64,000 nt of DNA, taken from assembly GCA_902576125.1 (NCBI GenBank), contig CACGUF010000001.1, forward strand, positions 124,001 through 188,000, in the 5' to 3' direction. A program made the translations under genes and the position numbers. The number at the start of each line of letters is the position of its first letter. Within the stretch, counting starts at the first letter, position 1. Below the pieces are notes generated by a model. The model did not search any database and was not told the DNA's origin. It saw nothing but the letters and a program-made list of their open reading frames with translations. The stretch comes from an uncultured Alphaproteobacteria bacterium. Its GTDB lineage: Bacteria > Pseudomonadota > Alphaproteobacteria > HIMB59 > GCA-002718135. This document shows positions 43,941-54,314 of the stretch, in pieces.

Positions 43941-45270
43941 ATATTGATTTTTTCTCTCTAGTTGACTCTTTTTGAAATTCTCTAGATGTTTTGCCTAAAT
44001 ATAATTGTCTTGGTCTCCCAATTTTATTTATAGGGTCTTCAATCATTTCTTTCCATTGTGAAATCCAACCAACAGTTCTTCCGATAGCAAATAAAACAGT
44101 AAACATGCTTGTTGGAAAACCTAATGCTTTGAGAATAATGCCGGAATAGAAATCAACATTTGGAAATAATTTTTTTTCAATAAAATATTCGTCCTTTAGT
44201 GCTATTTTTTCTAACTCAATAGCAATTTTTAATAACGGATCATCAAGTTTATTTAATTCCTCTAAAACTTCATGCGCACTCTCTTTCATAACGCTTGCTC
44301 TTGGGTCATAGTTTTTATAAACTCTATGTCCAAAACCCATTAACCTAAAAGGATCATTTTTATCTTTTGCTTTATTGATGAATTCAGGAATATTTTTTAC
44401 GTCTCCTATTTCCTCAAGCATTTTTATTACAGCTTCATTAGCACCGCCATGCGCTGGTCCCCATAAAGATGCTATTCCAGCAGCAATACATGCAAATGGA
44501 TTTGCACCTGAAGAACCTGCTAATCTTACAGTTGAAGTAGAAGCATTTTGTTCATGATCAGCGTGTAAAACAAAGAATCTATCCATTGCTTGTACAATTT
44601 TTTTACTAATTTTAAATTCTTCTGTAGGTACTGAAAAAGTCATATAAAGAAAATTTTCTGCATAAGATAAATCGTTTCTTGGATAAACAAAGGGTTGTCC
44701 AATCGAATATTTGTATGCCATAGCCCCTATAGTTGGAATTTTGGCTATTAGCCTATGGCATGCTATCATTCTCTGATTAATATCAGAAAAGTCAGTACTA
44801 TCATGATAAAATGCTGATAAGGCACCAACAACACCGACCATAATTGCCATTGGATGTGCATCTCTTCTAAAACCTCTATATAAATGTACTAATTGTTCAT
44901 GCAACATAGTATGATTTCTAATTACATCTTTAAATTTTTGCTTATCTTCAGGAGATGGTAAATCACCGTGTAATAACAAATAGCAAACTTCTAAAAACTC
45001 ACTATGGCTAGCCAATTCATGAATATCGTATCCTCGATGTCTTAGAATGCCTTTATTGCCATCAATAAAAGTTATTGAAGAGTCACAAGATGCAGTGGAT
45101 GTAAATCCAGGATCATAGGTAAACATACCAGTCTCTTGATATAATTTTCTGATATCTAAAACATTCGGTCCATCTTTACCTTTTATAACTGGGAGCTCAT
45201 AAGATTTACCAGTTTCATTATTAAATAATGTAAAGGAAGTATTTTGTTTATTGTCTTCGTAATCTGCCAT
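43921..45270 (-). CDS. gltA: Citrate synthase
   Basis: [18 protein letters not shown]-type [27 protein letters not shown]. Confidence 0.98.
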   Translation of the reverse strand: MADYEDNKQNTSFTLFNNETGKSYELPVIKGKDGPNVLDIRKLYQETGMFTYDPGFTSTASCDSSITFIDGNKGILRHRGYDIHELASHSEFLEVCYLLLHGDLPSPEDKQKFKDVIRNHTMLHEQLVHLYRGFRRDAHPMAIMVGVVGALSAFYHDSTDFSDINQRMIACHRLIAKIPTIGAMAYKYSIGQPFVYPRNDLSYAENFLYMTFSVPTEEFKISKKIVQAMDRFFVLHADHEQNASTSTVRLAGSSGANPFACIAAGIASLWGPAHGGANEAVIKMLEEIGDVKNIPEFINKAKDKNDPFRLMGFGHRVYKNYDPRASVMKESAHEVLEELNKLDDPLLKIAIELEKIALKDEYFIEKKLFPNVDFYSGIILKALGFPTSMFTVLFAIGRTVGWISQWKEMIEDPINKIGRPRQLYLGKTSREFQKESTREKKSIFKWLWK

Positions 45271-45271
45271 T

Positions 45272-46669
45272 TTAAATTTTGTACTTTTTAAGTCTCTCTA
45301 AAGATTGATTTTTACCTAATATCATGAATATATCGGTAATAGAAGGCCCATTGTAATTATTGGTAAGTAAATATCTAACCGGTTTACCTAAAACAGGGAA
45401 TTTAATATTATTTTTTTTTATAAACTCTTTAATAGTAGAATTAATATTATTATATTCCCAATTATTAATACTATAAATAAGTTCTAAAAATTCATTAAAA
45501 TATTTATTAAAATCATCATCAAAATTCTCTTTAACATTATTTGAAAAATTTTTTGAAAAATATATTTCAGCAATACTTATTATTTGATTATATTTTGCAA
45601 TATCTTTTTTATAAACATTAAATACTCTTAATAATTTTTCTTTATCTAAATCTAAATATTTGCTTAGTATAGAATTTGATTTACAAAATTCTTCAAATAA
45701 ATAGATATTTGACTCAAGTCTTAAATAATAATTATTAAAGTAATCAAGTTTTTTATAACTAAATATACTCGCGGATTTTGACAAACTATGCATTTCAAAT
45801 GTGGAAATAATATTTTTAAGTTGAATAATTTCATCATCTTGATTTTTGGGTGACCATCCAAGTAAAATTAAATTATTTATTATTGCTTCTGACAAATAAC
45901 CTTCATTTTTTAAATCTATTAAATTAACAGCACCATGTCTTTTTGATAATTTAGTTCCATCTTCTCCATGTATTAGGGGGATATGCGCATATTGAGGAAT
46001 TTTCCAATTCATATGTTTATAAATAAATTTTTGACGAAAATAATTATTTAAATGATCATCTCCTCTTATAATAAAATTAACACCTAAATCATGATCATCA
46101 ACTACAACAGATAACATATAAGTTGGTGTGTTATCTTTACGCACTAAAACAAAATCATCTATTTCATTATTTTTAACCTCAACCTTACCTTGTATTACAT
46201 CCTCTAAAATTTCATTTCCTTCAGTTGGAATTTTAATTCTAATTACATAACCCGTTTTTAGAGACTGAACTTCATCATTTTTTTCACAAGAAATGCATAT
46301 TTTTTTTGAACTAATTTCTCCTGAATTTATTTTTTTTCGCCTGTCTGCTAGTTCGCTTTCGGCACAAATACATTTATAAGCATTATTATTTATTAGTAAA
46401 TTATTAGCTATTTGAAGATGGCGATTAATATTATTTGATTGTATTTGAGGTGAATTATCCCAATTAACTCCTAACCATTTAAGACCATTTAAAATACTAT
46501 TTTTGAATTCTTCAGTTGATCTTTTTTTATCTGTATCCTCAATTCGTAAGTATAATTTGGAGTTTGGTTGCTGTGATTTAAAAATATAATTTATAAGAGC
46601 CGTTCTAGCACTTCCAATGTGAAGATTTCCTGTAGGTGAAGGAGCAAACCTAGTAATATATCCAGTCAT
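45272..46669 (-). CDS. gltX: Glutamyl-tRNA synthetase
   Basis: [21 protein letters not shown] (HIGH) and [12 protein letters not shown] (KMSKS). Confidence 0.97.
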   Translation of the reverse strand: MTGYITRFAPSPTGNLHIGSARTALINYIFKSQQPNSKLYLRIEDTDKKRSTEEFKNSILNGLKWLGVNWDNSPQIQSNNINRHLQIANNLLINNNAYKCICAESELADRRKKINSGEISSKKICISCEKNDEVQSLKTGYVIRIKIPTEGNEILEDVIQGKVEVKNNEIDDFVLVRKDNTPTYMLSVVVDDHDLGVNFIIRGDDHLNNYFRQKFIYKHMNWKIPQYAHIPLIHGEDGTKLSKRHGAVNLIDLKNEGYLSEAIINNLILLGWSPKNQDDEIIQLKNIISTFEMHSLSKSASIFSYKKLDYFNNYYLRLESNIYLFEEFCKSNSILSKYLDLDKEKLLRVFNVYKKDIAKYNQIISIAEIYFSKNFSNNVKENFDDDFNKYFNEFLELIYSINNWEYNNINSTIKEFIKKNNIKFPVLGKPVRYLLTNNYNGPSITDIFMILGKNQSLERLKKYKI

Positions 46670-46683
46670 TTCTAAAATGACTA

Positions 46684-47325
46684 TTAATTATATTTTCTTA
46701 TAATGCCAGATAAAGTACCCTGTATTTGCACATCTCCAAGATCATGTTCCTTAATTCCATAAGCTTTATTAGCAGGTATCAGGTAAATTTTTTGATTAGT
46801 CATTTTGATAGTTTTTAGGGTAATTTCGTTATCTAATGTTAGAACAGCAGCTATTTTACCATTTTCTGCTGAATTTGTTTTTTTAATAATTGCTATATCT
46901 CCATCAAAAATACCTTCATCTATCATGGATAGACCTTTAACTTTTAATCCAAAATACGTAGAATTTTTGCTTACAAGAGATCTAGGGATAGAAATCATTG
47001 AGTCTGAAGAATTTATTGCCTCTATTGCTTCACCTGCAGCTATTGAACCGATAAGTGGGATATTTAGAAAATTCTCTTCATTACTTGAATTAATAGTATT
47101 TATATTTTTATTAGGAAGATTTTTTGTAATTTCCATTGCTCTAGCTTTATGTTTGAGTCGCTTAATATATCCTCTTTGCTCTAAGCTAGTGATTAATCTA
47201 TGAATTCCAGATTTTGATTTTAAGTTAACAGCATCCTTCATTTCCTCAAAAGATGGCGAAATATCATTTGAAGAAATATAGTTATTTAAATAAACAAATA
47301 ACTCTTTTTGTTTTTTTGTAAGCAT
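46684..47325 (-). CDS. lexA: LexA repressor
   Basis: MLTKKQKELFVYLNNYISSNDISPSFEEMKDAVNLKSKSGIHRLITSLEQRGYI; AGEAIEA cleavage region; VKGLSMIDEGIFDGD Ser active site. Confidence 0.97.
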   Translation of the reverse strand: MLTKKQKELFVYLNNYISSNDISPSFEEMKDAVNLKSKSGIHRLITSLEQRGYIKRLKHKARAMEITKNLPNKNINTINSSNEENFLNIPLIGSIAAGEAIEAINSSDSMISIPRSLVSKNSTYFGLKVKGLSMIDEGIFDGDIAIIKKTNSAENGKIAAVLTLDNEITLKTIKMTNQKIYLIPANKAYGIKEHDLGDVQIQGTLSGIIRKYN

Positions 47326-47329
47326 ATAT

Positions 47330-47344
47330 GTTCTATATATGTTC
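47330..47344 (-). promoter_or_regulatory. LexA (SOS) box GTTC-N7-GTTC upstream of lexA, overlapping its inferred -10
   Basis: GTTCTATATATGTTC; matches the alphaproteobacterial LexA direct-repeat operator; lies 5-19 nt upstream of the lexA ATG. Confidence 0.82.
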
Positions 47345-47377
47345 TCTTTTATATAAAAACAAGCTTTTTTTTCTGGA

Positions 47378-47845
47378 TTAAATTTTAAAAAATCCTGATT
47401 TTCCGCCTTTTTTTGAAATTAATTTGATATTTTTAATTTTTATAGCTTTATTTAAATATTTGCACATATCATAAATTGTCAAACAGCTGACAGTTACTGC
47501 TGTTAACGCTTCCATTTCAACACCAGTTTTTGAACTAGTTTTAACTATAGCTTTGACGTTTAAAGAATTCTTTTTTACATTTTTTGTAATTTGAACATTA
47601 ATAGAATCAATTGGAATATTATGACATAGAGGTATAAGCCTAGATGTTTCTTTGGCCCCCATAATACCAGCTATAATTGCAGTATTTTTTATGCTTCCTT
47701 TTTTTGATTTTAAATTTTTAATTTTATTGAATGAGATTTTGTCAAAAACTACTTCTCCTTCAGCCTCAGCAATTCTGAGTGTTATATCTTTTGCGCCAAC
47801 ATCAACCATAATTGGATTATTTTTTTTATCTAAATGACTAATCAT
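47378..47845 (-). CDS. moaC: Cyclic pyranopterin monophosphate synthase MoaC
   Basis: VDVGAKDITLRIAEAEG, IPLCHNIPID, GVEMEALTAVTVSCLTIYDMCK. Confidence 0.97.
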   Translation of the reverse strand: MISHLDKKNNPIMVDVGAKDITLRIAEAEGEVVFDKISFNKIKNLKSKKGSIKNTAIIAGIMGAKETSRLIPLCHNIPIDSINVQITKNVKKNSLNVKAIVKTSSKTGVEMEALTAVTVSCLTIYDMCKYLNKAIKIKNIKLISKKGGKSGFFKI

Positions 47846-48632
47846 AATTTAATAATTTTTTTATAAAAGATGTATAATCTTTTGATCTTAAAATTGATTC
47901 ACCGATAAGAAAATTAAAGATCCCTAATTCATTATACATCTCAATATCAGATGAAGATTTGATACCACTTTCTGCAATAACAGTAAAATCTTTAGAAATA
48001 CTTGTAAAGAGATTTAATGAATTATTAACATCAGTATTAAGATTTTTTAAATTTCTATTATTAATACCTATGATTGGGTAGTTTAATTTCATAGCTCTTT
48101 CAACTTCACTCTTATCATGGGTTTCAATAATAACGTCTAAATTTAACTCTTTAGAAATATCCAAGAAATTCTTCAATTGTTCATCACTCAACACAGATAC
48201 AATTAAAAGTATAATATCAGCTTGATATACTTTACTCTCATATATTTGATATTCATCAATTATAAAGTCCTTTCGTAAAATTGGTATTTTTGTATTTTGT
48301 TTTATGATCGATAAATGATCTATTTCACCACTAAAGTAACTGCTTTCAGTTAAAATTGAGATAGCTCCAATTCCAGCATTTTCATATGTCTTTGCTATTT
48401 CTGTAGGATTGTATTTTTTAATTATTTGGCCAGCACTTGGACTTGATTTCTTAATTTCACCAATAATAAAATTTTTTTTATTTTTTACAGAGTCAATGGC
48501 TTGATTTTTAAAATTTCTTTTTTCAATATTTCCCGAAATTAATTTTTTTAATGTTTTTAATGAACATTTACTTTTTAATATTTCCAATTCTTTATTTTTA
48601 TCTTCACATATTTTTTTTAAAATATTATTCAT
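47838..48632 (-). CDS. trpC: Indole-3-glycerol phosphate synthase
   Basis: GEIKKSSPSAG, LRKDFIIDEYQIYES, IGINNRNLKNL. Confidence 0.97.
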   Translation of the reverse strand: MNNILKKICEDKNKELEILKSKCSLKTLKKLISGNIEKRNFKNQAIDSVKNKKNFIIGEIKKSSPSAGQIIKKYNPTEIAKTYENAGIGAISILTESSYFSGEIDHLSIIKQNTKIPILRKDFIIDEYQIYESKVYQADIILLIVSVLSDEQLKNFLDISKELNLDVIIETHDKSEVERAMKLNYPIIGINNRNLKNLNTDVNNSLNLFTSISKDFTVIAESGIKSSSDIEMYNELGIFNFLIGESILRSKDYTSFIKKLLNYD

Positions 48633-49626
48633 TAGTAATTTTTGTTATAAATTTTGAAGTTATCCCATTAGTGATTGCTTTATGAGCAATTATAGCACCC
48701 TCTTTGATATTAGCGCATTTACCCGAAAGATATATTGCTGCACCAGTATTTATCTCTACAATATTTTGAAATTGAGGATAATTACCATCAATCATTTTAA
48801 GAAAACATTCTGCATTAAATTTTGAATCTCCACCTTTTATTTCTTCTAAGGAAATATAATCATAACCAATTTCACGAGGGTCAAATATATAATTTTGTAT
48901 TCTTTTATTTTTTAATTCACAAATATGCGTGTTTTTACTTAATGTAATTTCATCTAATCCATCTTCACCATGTACGACCATGACATTATTTGAACCTAAT
49001 TCTTTAAGAACTTCACAATGAGTAGTAACCCATCTTTTATCATAAACTCCCAAAAGTTGATTTTTTGCATTTGCCGGATTTGTTAGCGGTCCTAAAAGAT
49101 TAAATATTGTTCTTGTTTCCAATTTTTTTCTAACATTTATAACATGTTTCATAGCTGAATGATGATATTGCGCAAACATGAAACAAAAATTATTTTTTTC
49201 TAATTGATTTTCTAAAGTTTTTGGATCATCTGATAATTTATAACCAATATTTTCAAGCATATCCGCAGATCCAGATTTTGAACTTACTGATTTATTTCCA
49301 TGTTTAGCAATTTTAACACCACAACTTGCCGCAACTAAGGATGCAGCTGTTGAAATATTTAGAGTATTTGACATATCTCCTCCAGTTCCACATGTATCGA
49401 CTGTATTATTTGAAGAGGAAATTTTCATAGATTTTGCTCTCATTATTTTTGCTGCACCTAGTATCTCCTCTTGAGTTTCACCTTTAATCTTAAGAGAAAT
49501 TAATATAGCTGAAATATCAATTTCACTTAATTCACCACTCATTATCATTTCAAAAAGATACAATGACTCTTCTGATGTTAAATTTTTTTGAGAAAATAAT
49601 TTATTTTTTATAATACTAATTTTCAT
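48625..49626 (-). CDS. trpD: Anthranilate phosphoribosyltransferase
   Basis: DTCGTGGDMSNTLNISTAASLVAASCGVKIAKHGNKSVSSKSGSADMLE. Confidence 0.98.
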   Translation of the reverse strand: MKISIIKNKLFSQKNLTSEESLYLFEMIMSGELSEIDISAILISLKIKGETQEEILGAAKIMRAKSMKISSSNNTVDTCGTGGDMSNTLNISTAASLVAASCGVKIAKHGNKSVSSKSGSADMLENIGYKLSDDPKTLENQLEKNNFCFMFAQYHHSAMKHVINVRKKLETRTIFNLLGPLTNPANAKNQLLGVYDKRWVTTHCEVLKELGSNNVMVVHGEDGLDEITLSKNTHICELKNKRIQNYIFDPREIGYDYISLEEIKGGDSKFNAECFLKMIDGNYPQFQNIVEINTGAAIYLSGKCANIKEGAIIAHKAITNGITSKFITKITNE

Positions 49627-50194
49627 AATTAATTAATTTTAAAAAGTTGTTAAGTAAATTTTTTCCAACTTCAGTGCCTATACTTTCTGGATGAAATTGA
49701 AATCCATAAATAGGTAACGAAGAATGAGCAATTCCCATTATTATTTTTTTTTCAGTTTCTGCAGTAATTATAAATTCAGATGATAAACTATTCCTATCTA
49801 TGACTAAAGAGTGATATCTTGTTGCTAAAAAATTATTTTCAATATTATTAAAAATTTTGTGGTTATTATGTATCATTCTATCTATCTTACCATGCATTAT
49901 TTCTTCACATTTAATAATTTTAGCTCCAAAAGCTTGTCCTATACATTGATGACCTAAGCATATTCCTAAAATAGGAAGTTTATTTTTTAATTCATCTATA
50001 ATTTTCAGGCAAATACCTGCTTCATTTGGTGTACATGGTCCTGGAGAAATAACTATTGCTTTTGGTTTTAGTAGATTAATTTCTTCTATTGATATTTTAT
50101 CATTTCTGAAAGTTTTAACTTTAGCTCCTATTTCACTTAAATAGTGTTTAACATTATAAGTAAAACTATCGTAATTATCTATTAGCAGTATCAT
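49616..50194 (-). CDS. trpG: Anthranilate synthase glutamine amidotransferase component
   Basis: LLIDNYDSFTYN, GICLGHQCIGQAFG, GFQFHPES. Confidence 0.97.
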   Translation of the reverse strand: MILLIDNYDSFTYNVKHYLSEIGAKVKTFRNDKISIEEINLLKPKAIVISPGPCTPNEAGICLKIIDELKNKLPILGICLGHQCIGQAFGAKIIKCEEIMHGKIDRMIHNNHKIFNNIENNFLATRYHSLVIDRNSLSSEFIITAETEKKIIMGIAHSSLPIYGFQFHPESIGTEVGKNLLNNFLKLINYEN

Positions 50195-51666
50195 TAATTG
50201 TACTTATAAGAATCTTCTGCAGCAGCCATTAAAGCCCCAGCTTTATTAATTGTTTCCTGATACTCATCTTCAGGATTAGAATCAAAAACAACACCACCTC
50301 CAGCCTGTATATGCAATTTTCCATCTTTTACTAATCCACTTCTTAAACTTATACATGTGTCCATATCCCCATTCGACTCAAAATAACCCATACAACCAGC
50401 ATAAAAACTTCGATTAAGATTTTCTAGCTCTTCAATTATTTCCATTGCACGAATTTTTGGTGCTCCGGATACTGTGCCAGCTGGAAAACCAGCTTTAAGG
50501 GCATCTACTGCATCATAATTATCTTCTATTAATCCCTCAACATTTGAGACAATATGCATAACATGAGAATAGTATTCAATAATCATTTTTTCTGTAACTT
50601 TTACAGATTGATTTTTTGCAACTCTTCCAACATCGTTTCTTCCTAAATCTAATAGCATTAAATGTTCTGCTAATTCTTTTTTATCTGTAAGCAAATCCTT
50701 TGATAGTTTAAGATCTTCATTAGCATTTTTACCTCTTTTTCTTGTACCCGCTATTGGTCTTATAGTTATTTTTTTATTTCTTAATTGCACAAGCAATTCA
50801 GGACTAGAAGCTACAAGTCCTATTTGATTAAAATTTAAGTTTACTAAATATGGTGAGGGATTTAATCTTCTTAATGATCTATAGAGACTTACTGCTTCTA
50901 GATCATATTTGGTTTCAAATCTTTGTGAAGTCACTACTTGAAAAATATCCCCATTTTTAATGTACTCTTTTGCTTTTGAAATAATTGAAAAATATTCATC
51001 TTTAGAATAATTTGAAACAAATTTTAAATTTGATTTAATTTCACTAACTGGCATTTGAACCAGATTTTCTTTAAGCTGATTTACTTTTAATTCTAATAAT
51101 GCTTCAGCTTCATTATATGCGTAATCATAATCTTTTTTTTCACTTGGATAGACTACTGTCATAACTGTTATTTTGTCTTTTATATTATCAAAAACTGCAA
51201 CAATTTTTGGTCTAATTAAAATAGAGTCTGGTATATTTATATTATCATTATTATTTAGTGATATATTTTCCATATATTGAATCATAGGGTACCCTAAATA
51301 TCCAACAAGAATTGGATATGGAGCATCGATTTTGCCTTTATCAAATTTTGAAAATTTGATTATATCTTTTAAAGACTCAATTGGTTGGTTAGAGATTTTA
51401 TAGTTATACTTTTCATGATTATATTCAATTGTAGCTACATTATCATTTACTCTCCAAATTAAATCAGGGTCACATCCTAAAAGAGAATACCTACCTCTAA
51501 GACTTCCACCCTCAACTGACTCTAATAAAAAAGAATATTTTTGATTTTTTTTAATTTTAAGAAGGCAGGATACAGGTGTTTCAATATCAGCAATTAAATT
51601 TTTACTTAAAAGTTGAGGTTTATTATTTTTAAGACCCTCTATAAAATTTTTTTTAGATTCATTCAT
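50194..51666 (-). CDS. trpE: Anthranilate synthase component I
   Basis: PSPYLVNL, IRPIAGTRKRG, DLGRNDVGRVA, FPAGTVSGAPKIRAMEII. Confidence 0.97.
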   Translation of the reverse strand: MNESKKNFIEGLKNNKPQLLSKNLIADIETPVSCLLKIKKNQKYSFLLESVEGGSLRGRYSLLGCDPDLIWRVNDNVATIEYNHEKYNYKISNQPIESLKDIIKFSKFDKGKIDAPYPILVGYLGYPMIQYMENISLNNNDNINIPDSILIRPKIVAVFDNIKDKITVMTVVYPSEKKDYDYAYNEAEALLELKVNQLKENLVQMPVSEIKSNLKFVSNYSKDEYFSIISKAKEYIKNGDIFQVVTSQRFETKYDLEAVSLYRSLRRLNPSPYLVNLNFNQIGLVASSPELLVQLRNKKITIRPIAGTRKRGKNANEDLKLSKDLLTDKKELAEHLMLLDLGRNDVGRVAKNQSVKVTEKMIIEYYSHVMHIVSNVEGLIEDNYDAVDALKAGFPAGTVSGAPKIRAMEIIEELENLNRSFYAGCMGYFESNGDMDTCISLRSGLVKDGKLHIQAGGGVVFDSNPEDEYQETINKAGALMAAAEDSYKYN

Positions 51667-53501
51667 TAATATTGGCTTATAAGAGCCTGTATTAAATTAT
51701 CATTTGTTGAGATACTTTTATTTTTCACAATTTCTGCTCCAAATATACCTCTTAATTCAGAGCCTAAATTTAAATCTTGATTATCGAGATTTTCATCAGA
51801 AGGAAAGATAACTTCATTAGTTTTTGCAATATATATATTTTTATTTGCAACACTAAAATATATTTTATCAATTGAGCTTTTAAAAATTTTATTTTTAAAT
51901 GCAGATGGAAAATCATCACTCATTAATTTTAAATTAGTATTAGAAATTTCTTCATTAAAAAATAAAGATAAATCATTTAGTGTATTAGAATTAGAGATTG
52001 ATTTGTTAATATAGCTATCGATTTCTTCAATTTTTAATGTATTTGTCCAATCCTCTGTAACTTGCTCAAATACTTGATTTAACTCATATGGTTTTTCATA
52101 AATAATATTATCAACGTTGAGTACTACGGATTGGTTTTCATTTATTTCTTCAAGATCACTTACAAAATCTTTATTTGAAGAAAATGCTTTTGCTATAACT
52201 TCATTTTTAATTAAATCACCTTCAATAGTATCAAAAGCTCTTTCAGCATTGTATATATTTTTTATTTTCAATTCATTAGTATTAGATATTTCTTTTAATG
52301 AGAGACCATCTAATATTTGTTGGCTTATATTATTTTTTAAATCTGAAATAAAACTATTCAATTCTACTTCTAGCAATGTTTCAATAATTTTTTCTTTTGA
52401 CTCTTCCATACTATTTTGAAATTCTGGATAAATTTTACTGACTATAATTAGGTGTTTTGCCAAAGTGGTTTGCACAATTGATGAAACAGTATTTGGTTGA
52501 AGATTAAAAATAACATCAGATAATTCATCTAATACCTCATCTTTAGATAAGCTTTTAAAATTATTAAAAGTAATATTATTTTCTTTTGCAAAATGAATAA
52601 TCTCATCAGAGTTAAATGTTATTGTGCTATTTTTAAATTTGTTTGCTTCATCTAAGCTTTTAAAATTAAATTGAATAAAATCTCTTTTCTCAGGTTCTAA
52701 AAAAAGACTCTTATTACTATTGTAATAACTTGCAATTTGATCATTTGCAGGCATTAATTGTTCAACGTAATCATTTTTATCAATTAAAATATAAGAAAGA
52801 TCTCTTTTTTCTGGATCCATATATGAATCAATGTTTTTATTAAAATAATCAATGATTTTTTGATTGTTAACAGAAATATCTAGACTTTCAAAATTGCTTA
52901 ACTCATATTTATCAATATCTAATTTAATAAAATCTATATTTCGTGAGTGATTATCATGTTTATTGATAATTTTTTGAAATTTATTTGGATAACTAACATT
53001 TAAAAAAAGCGAATCAAATTCATTTGATCGTGTTTCATAGTCGATAATTTTTACTAAATCTTCAATTTTTAATCTTTGTTGTTTAAGGAATGAATTTAAT
53101 TCTTCTTCTTTAAGCTTGTTATTATTATATAAAGTAGGAAATCTTTTTTTTGTCTCAGAAGCTACTATTGTCTCATCTATAATAAAATTTTGAGAGTCAA
53201 ATTCATTTTCAAATACAGCATTATTAATTAAGCTGCCAAGTGCCATAGAGTGGATTTGAAAGGCTTCAATTTCTTCAGATGTCATTTGTCGACCAAACAT
53301 CTGACTGTACTGATTAATATTCATATCTAATACACGTAGAAATTTAGTTGTTGAAATTTGAGTTCCAGATACAGCCGCAACTACATTATCTGAGTTAAAA
53401 AAATTTGAGTATCTTGATTGTCCTCTAAAAAAAAATATACTAATGCCAAAAAGGATGGCCAGAACAAATGCTATTTTTGACTTTCCTAAAGTTCTAAACA
53501 T
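51666..53501 (-). CDS. ppiD: SurA/PpiD-type membrane-anchored periplasmic folding protein
   Basis: N-terminal TM MFRTLGKSKIAFVLAILFGISIFFFRG, SurA_N-like region; conserved position between trpE and tpiA; parvulin domain weakly conserved. Confidence 0.82.
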   Translation of the reverse strand: MFRTLGKSKIAFVLAILFGISIFFFRGQSRYSNFFNSDNVVAAVSGTQISTTKFLRVLDMNINQYSQMFGRQMTSEEIEAFQIHSMALGSLINNAVFENEFDSQNFIIDETIVASETKKRFPTLYNNNKLKEEELNSFLKQQRLKIEDLVKIIDYETRSNEFDSLFLNVSYPNKFQKIINKHDNHSRNIDFIKLDIDKYELSNFESLDISVNNQKIIDYFNKNIDSYMDPEKRDLSYILIDKNDYVEQLMPANDQIASYYNSNKSLFLEPEKRDFIQFNFKSLDEANKFKNSTITFNSDEIIHFAKENNITFNNFKSLSKDEVLDELSDVIFNLQPNTVSSIVQTTLAKHLIIVSKIYPEFQNSMEESKEKIIETLLEVELNSFISDLKNNISQQILDGLSLKEISNTNELKIKNIYNAERAFDTIEGDLIKNEVIAKAFSSNKDFVSDLEEINENQSVVLNVDNIIYEKPYELNQVFEQVTEDWTNTLKIEEIDSYINKSISNSNTLNDLSLFFNEEISNTNLKLMSDDFPSAFKNKIFKSSIDKIYFSVANKNIYIAKTNEVIFPSDENLDNQDLNLGSELRGIFGAEIVKNKSISTNDNLIQALISQY

Positions 53502-53548
53502 AATTAATGTTGCTTCTATAATAATAGTTTCTATAAGGGAAAATAATT

Positions 53549-54277
53549 ATGATAAAATTGGATGATTTTTCTTCTTTTTTTGTAGCAAACTGGAAGTTAA
53601 ATGGAAATTTTCAGTTTATAGATCAATTTATTAGTAAATTATCTTTGCCTAAAGATAGATCAAAATGTGTAGTTATTTGTCCCTCATCAATTCATTTGGA
53701 TTATATATCTAAACATAAAATAGGTTTTTATGTAGGTTCTCAAAATGTTTCTCAGCATAAAGAAGGTGCTTTCACTGGTGAAATTTCAGCTGAGTCACTT
53801 TCTGACTTGAATGTAAGTTTTTGCATTGTTGGTCATTCTGAGAGAAGACAAATTTTTTATGAAAAAGATGAAGATATCAATCTCAAATCTGCAAATTTAA
53901 TTGCAAATAAATTGATACCTATAGTTTGTGTCGGCGAAACTTTAGAGCAAAAAGAAAAAGGAATAACCAATCAAGTTCTTGCAAAGCAGTTAAAGGCAAG
54001 TATTCCAAATTCTTCCAATTTTGGCAATACTATAATTGCATATGAGCCAGTTTGGGCAATAGGTACAGGCTTAACTCCAACAATAGAAGAGATAAACAAT
54101 ACTCATCATTTTTTAAAGAATCATAATCCTAAATTTAATAATTATAAAATTTTATATGGCGGTTCTGTAAAAAGTAATAACGTAAAAGATATTATATCTT
54201 TATCAAATGTTGATGGCGCCCTAATTGGTGGAGCTTCATTGAATTCAGATGAATTTACAAAGATAATTGAGGATTAA
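53549..54277 (+). CDS. tpiA: Triosephosphate isomerase
   Basis: VANWKLNG, GHSERR, AYEPVWAIGTG, ILYGGSVKSNN. Confidence 0.97.
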   Translation: MIKLDDFSSFFVANWKLNGNFQFIDQFISKLSLPKDRSKCVVICPSSIHLDYISKHKIGFYVGSQNVSQHKEGAFTGEISAESLSDLNVSFCIVGHSERRQIFYEKDEDINLKSANLIANKLIPIVCVGETLEQKEKGITNQVLAKQLKASIPNSSNFGNTIIAYEPVWAIGTGLTPTIEEINNTHHFLKNHNPKFNNYKILYGGSVKSNNVKDIISLSNVDGALIGGASLNSDEFTKIIED

Positions 54278-54314
54278 TTCTTGATTTATATGACTATATA
54301 AATATAAGTGCCGG

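Noticed and set aside
46805-47203. 132-aa plus-strand ORF opposite lexA
   Set aside because: Antisense to lexA codons; hydrophobic character is the expected complement of charged codons.
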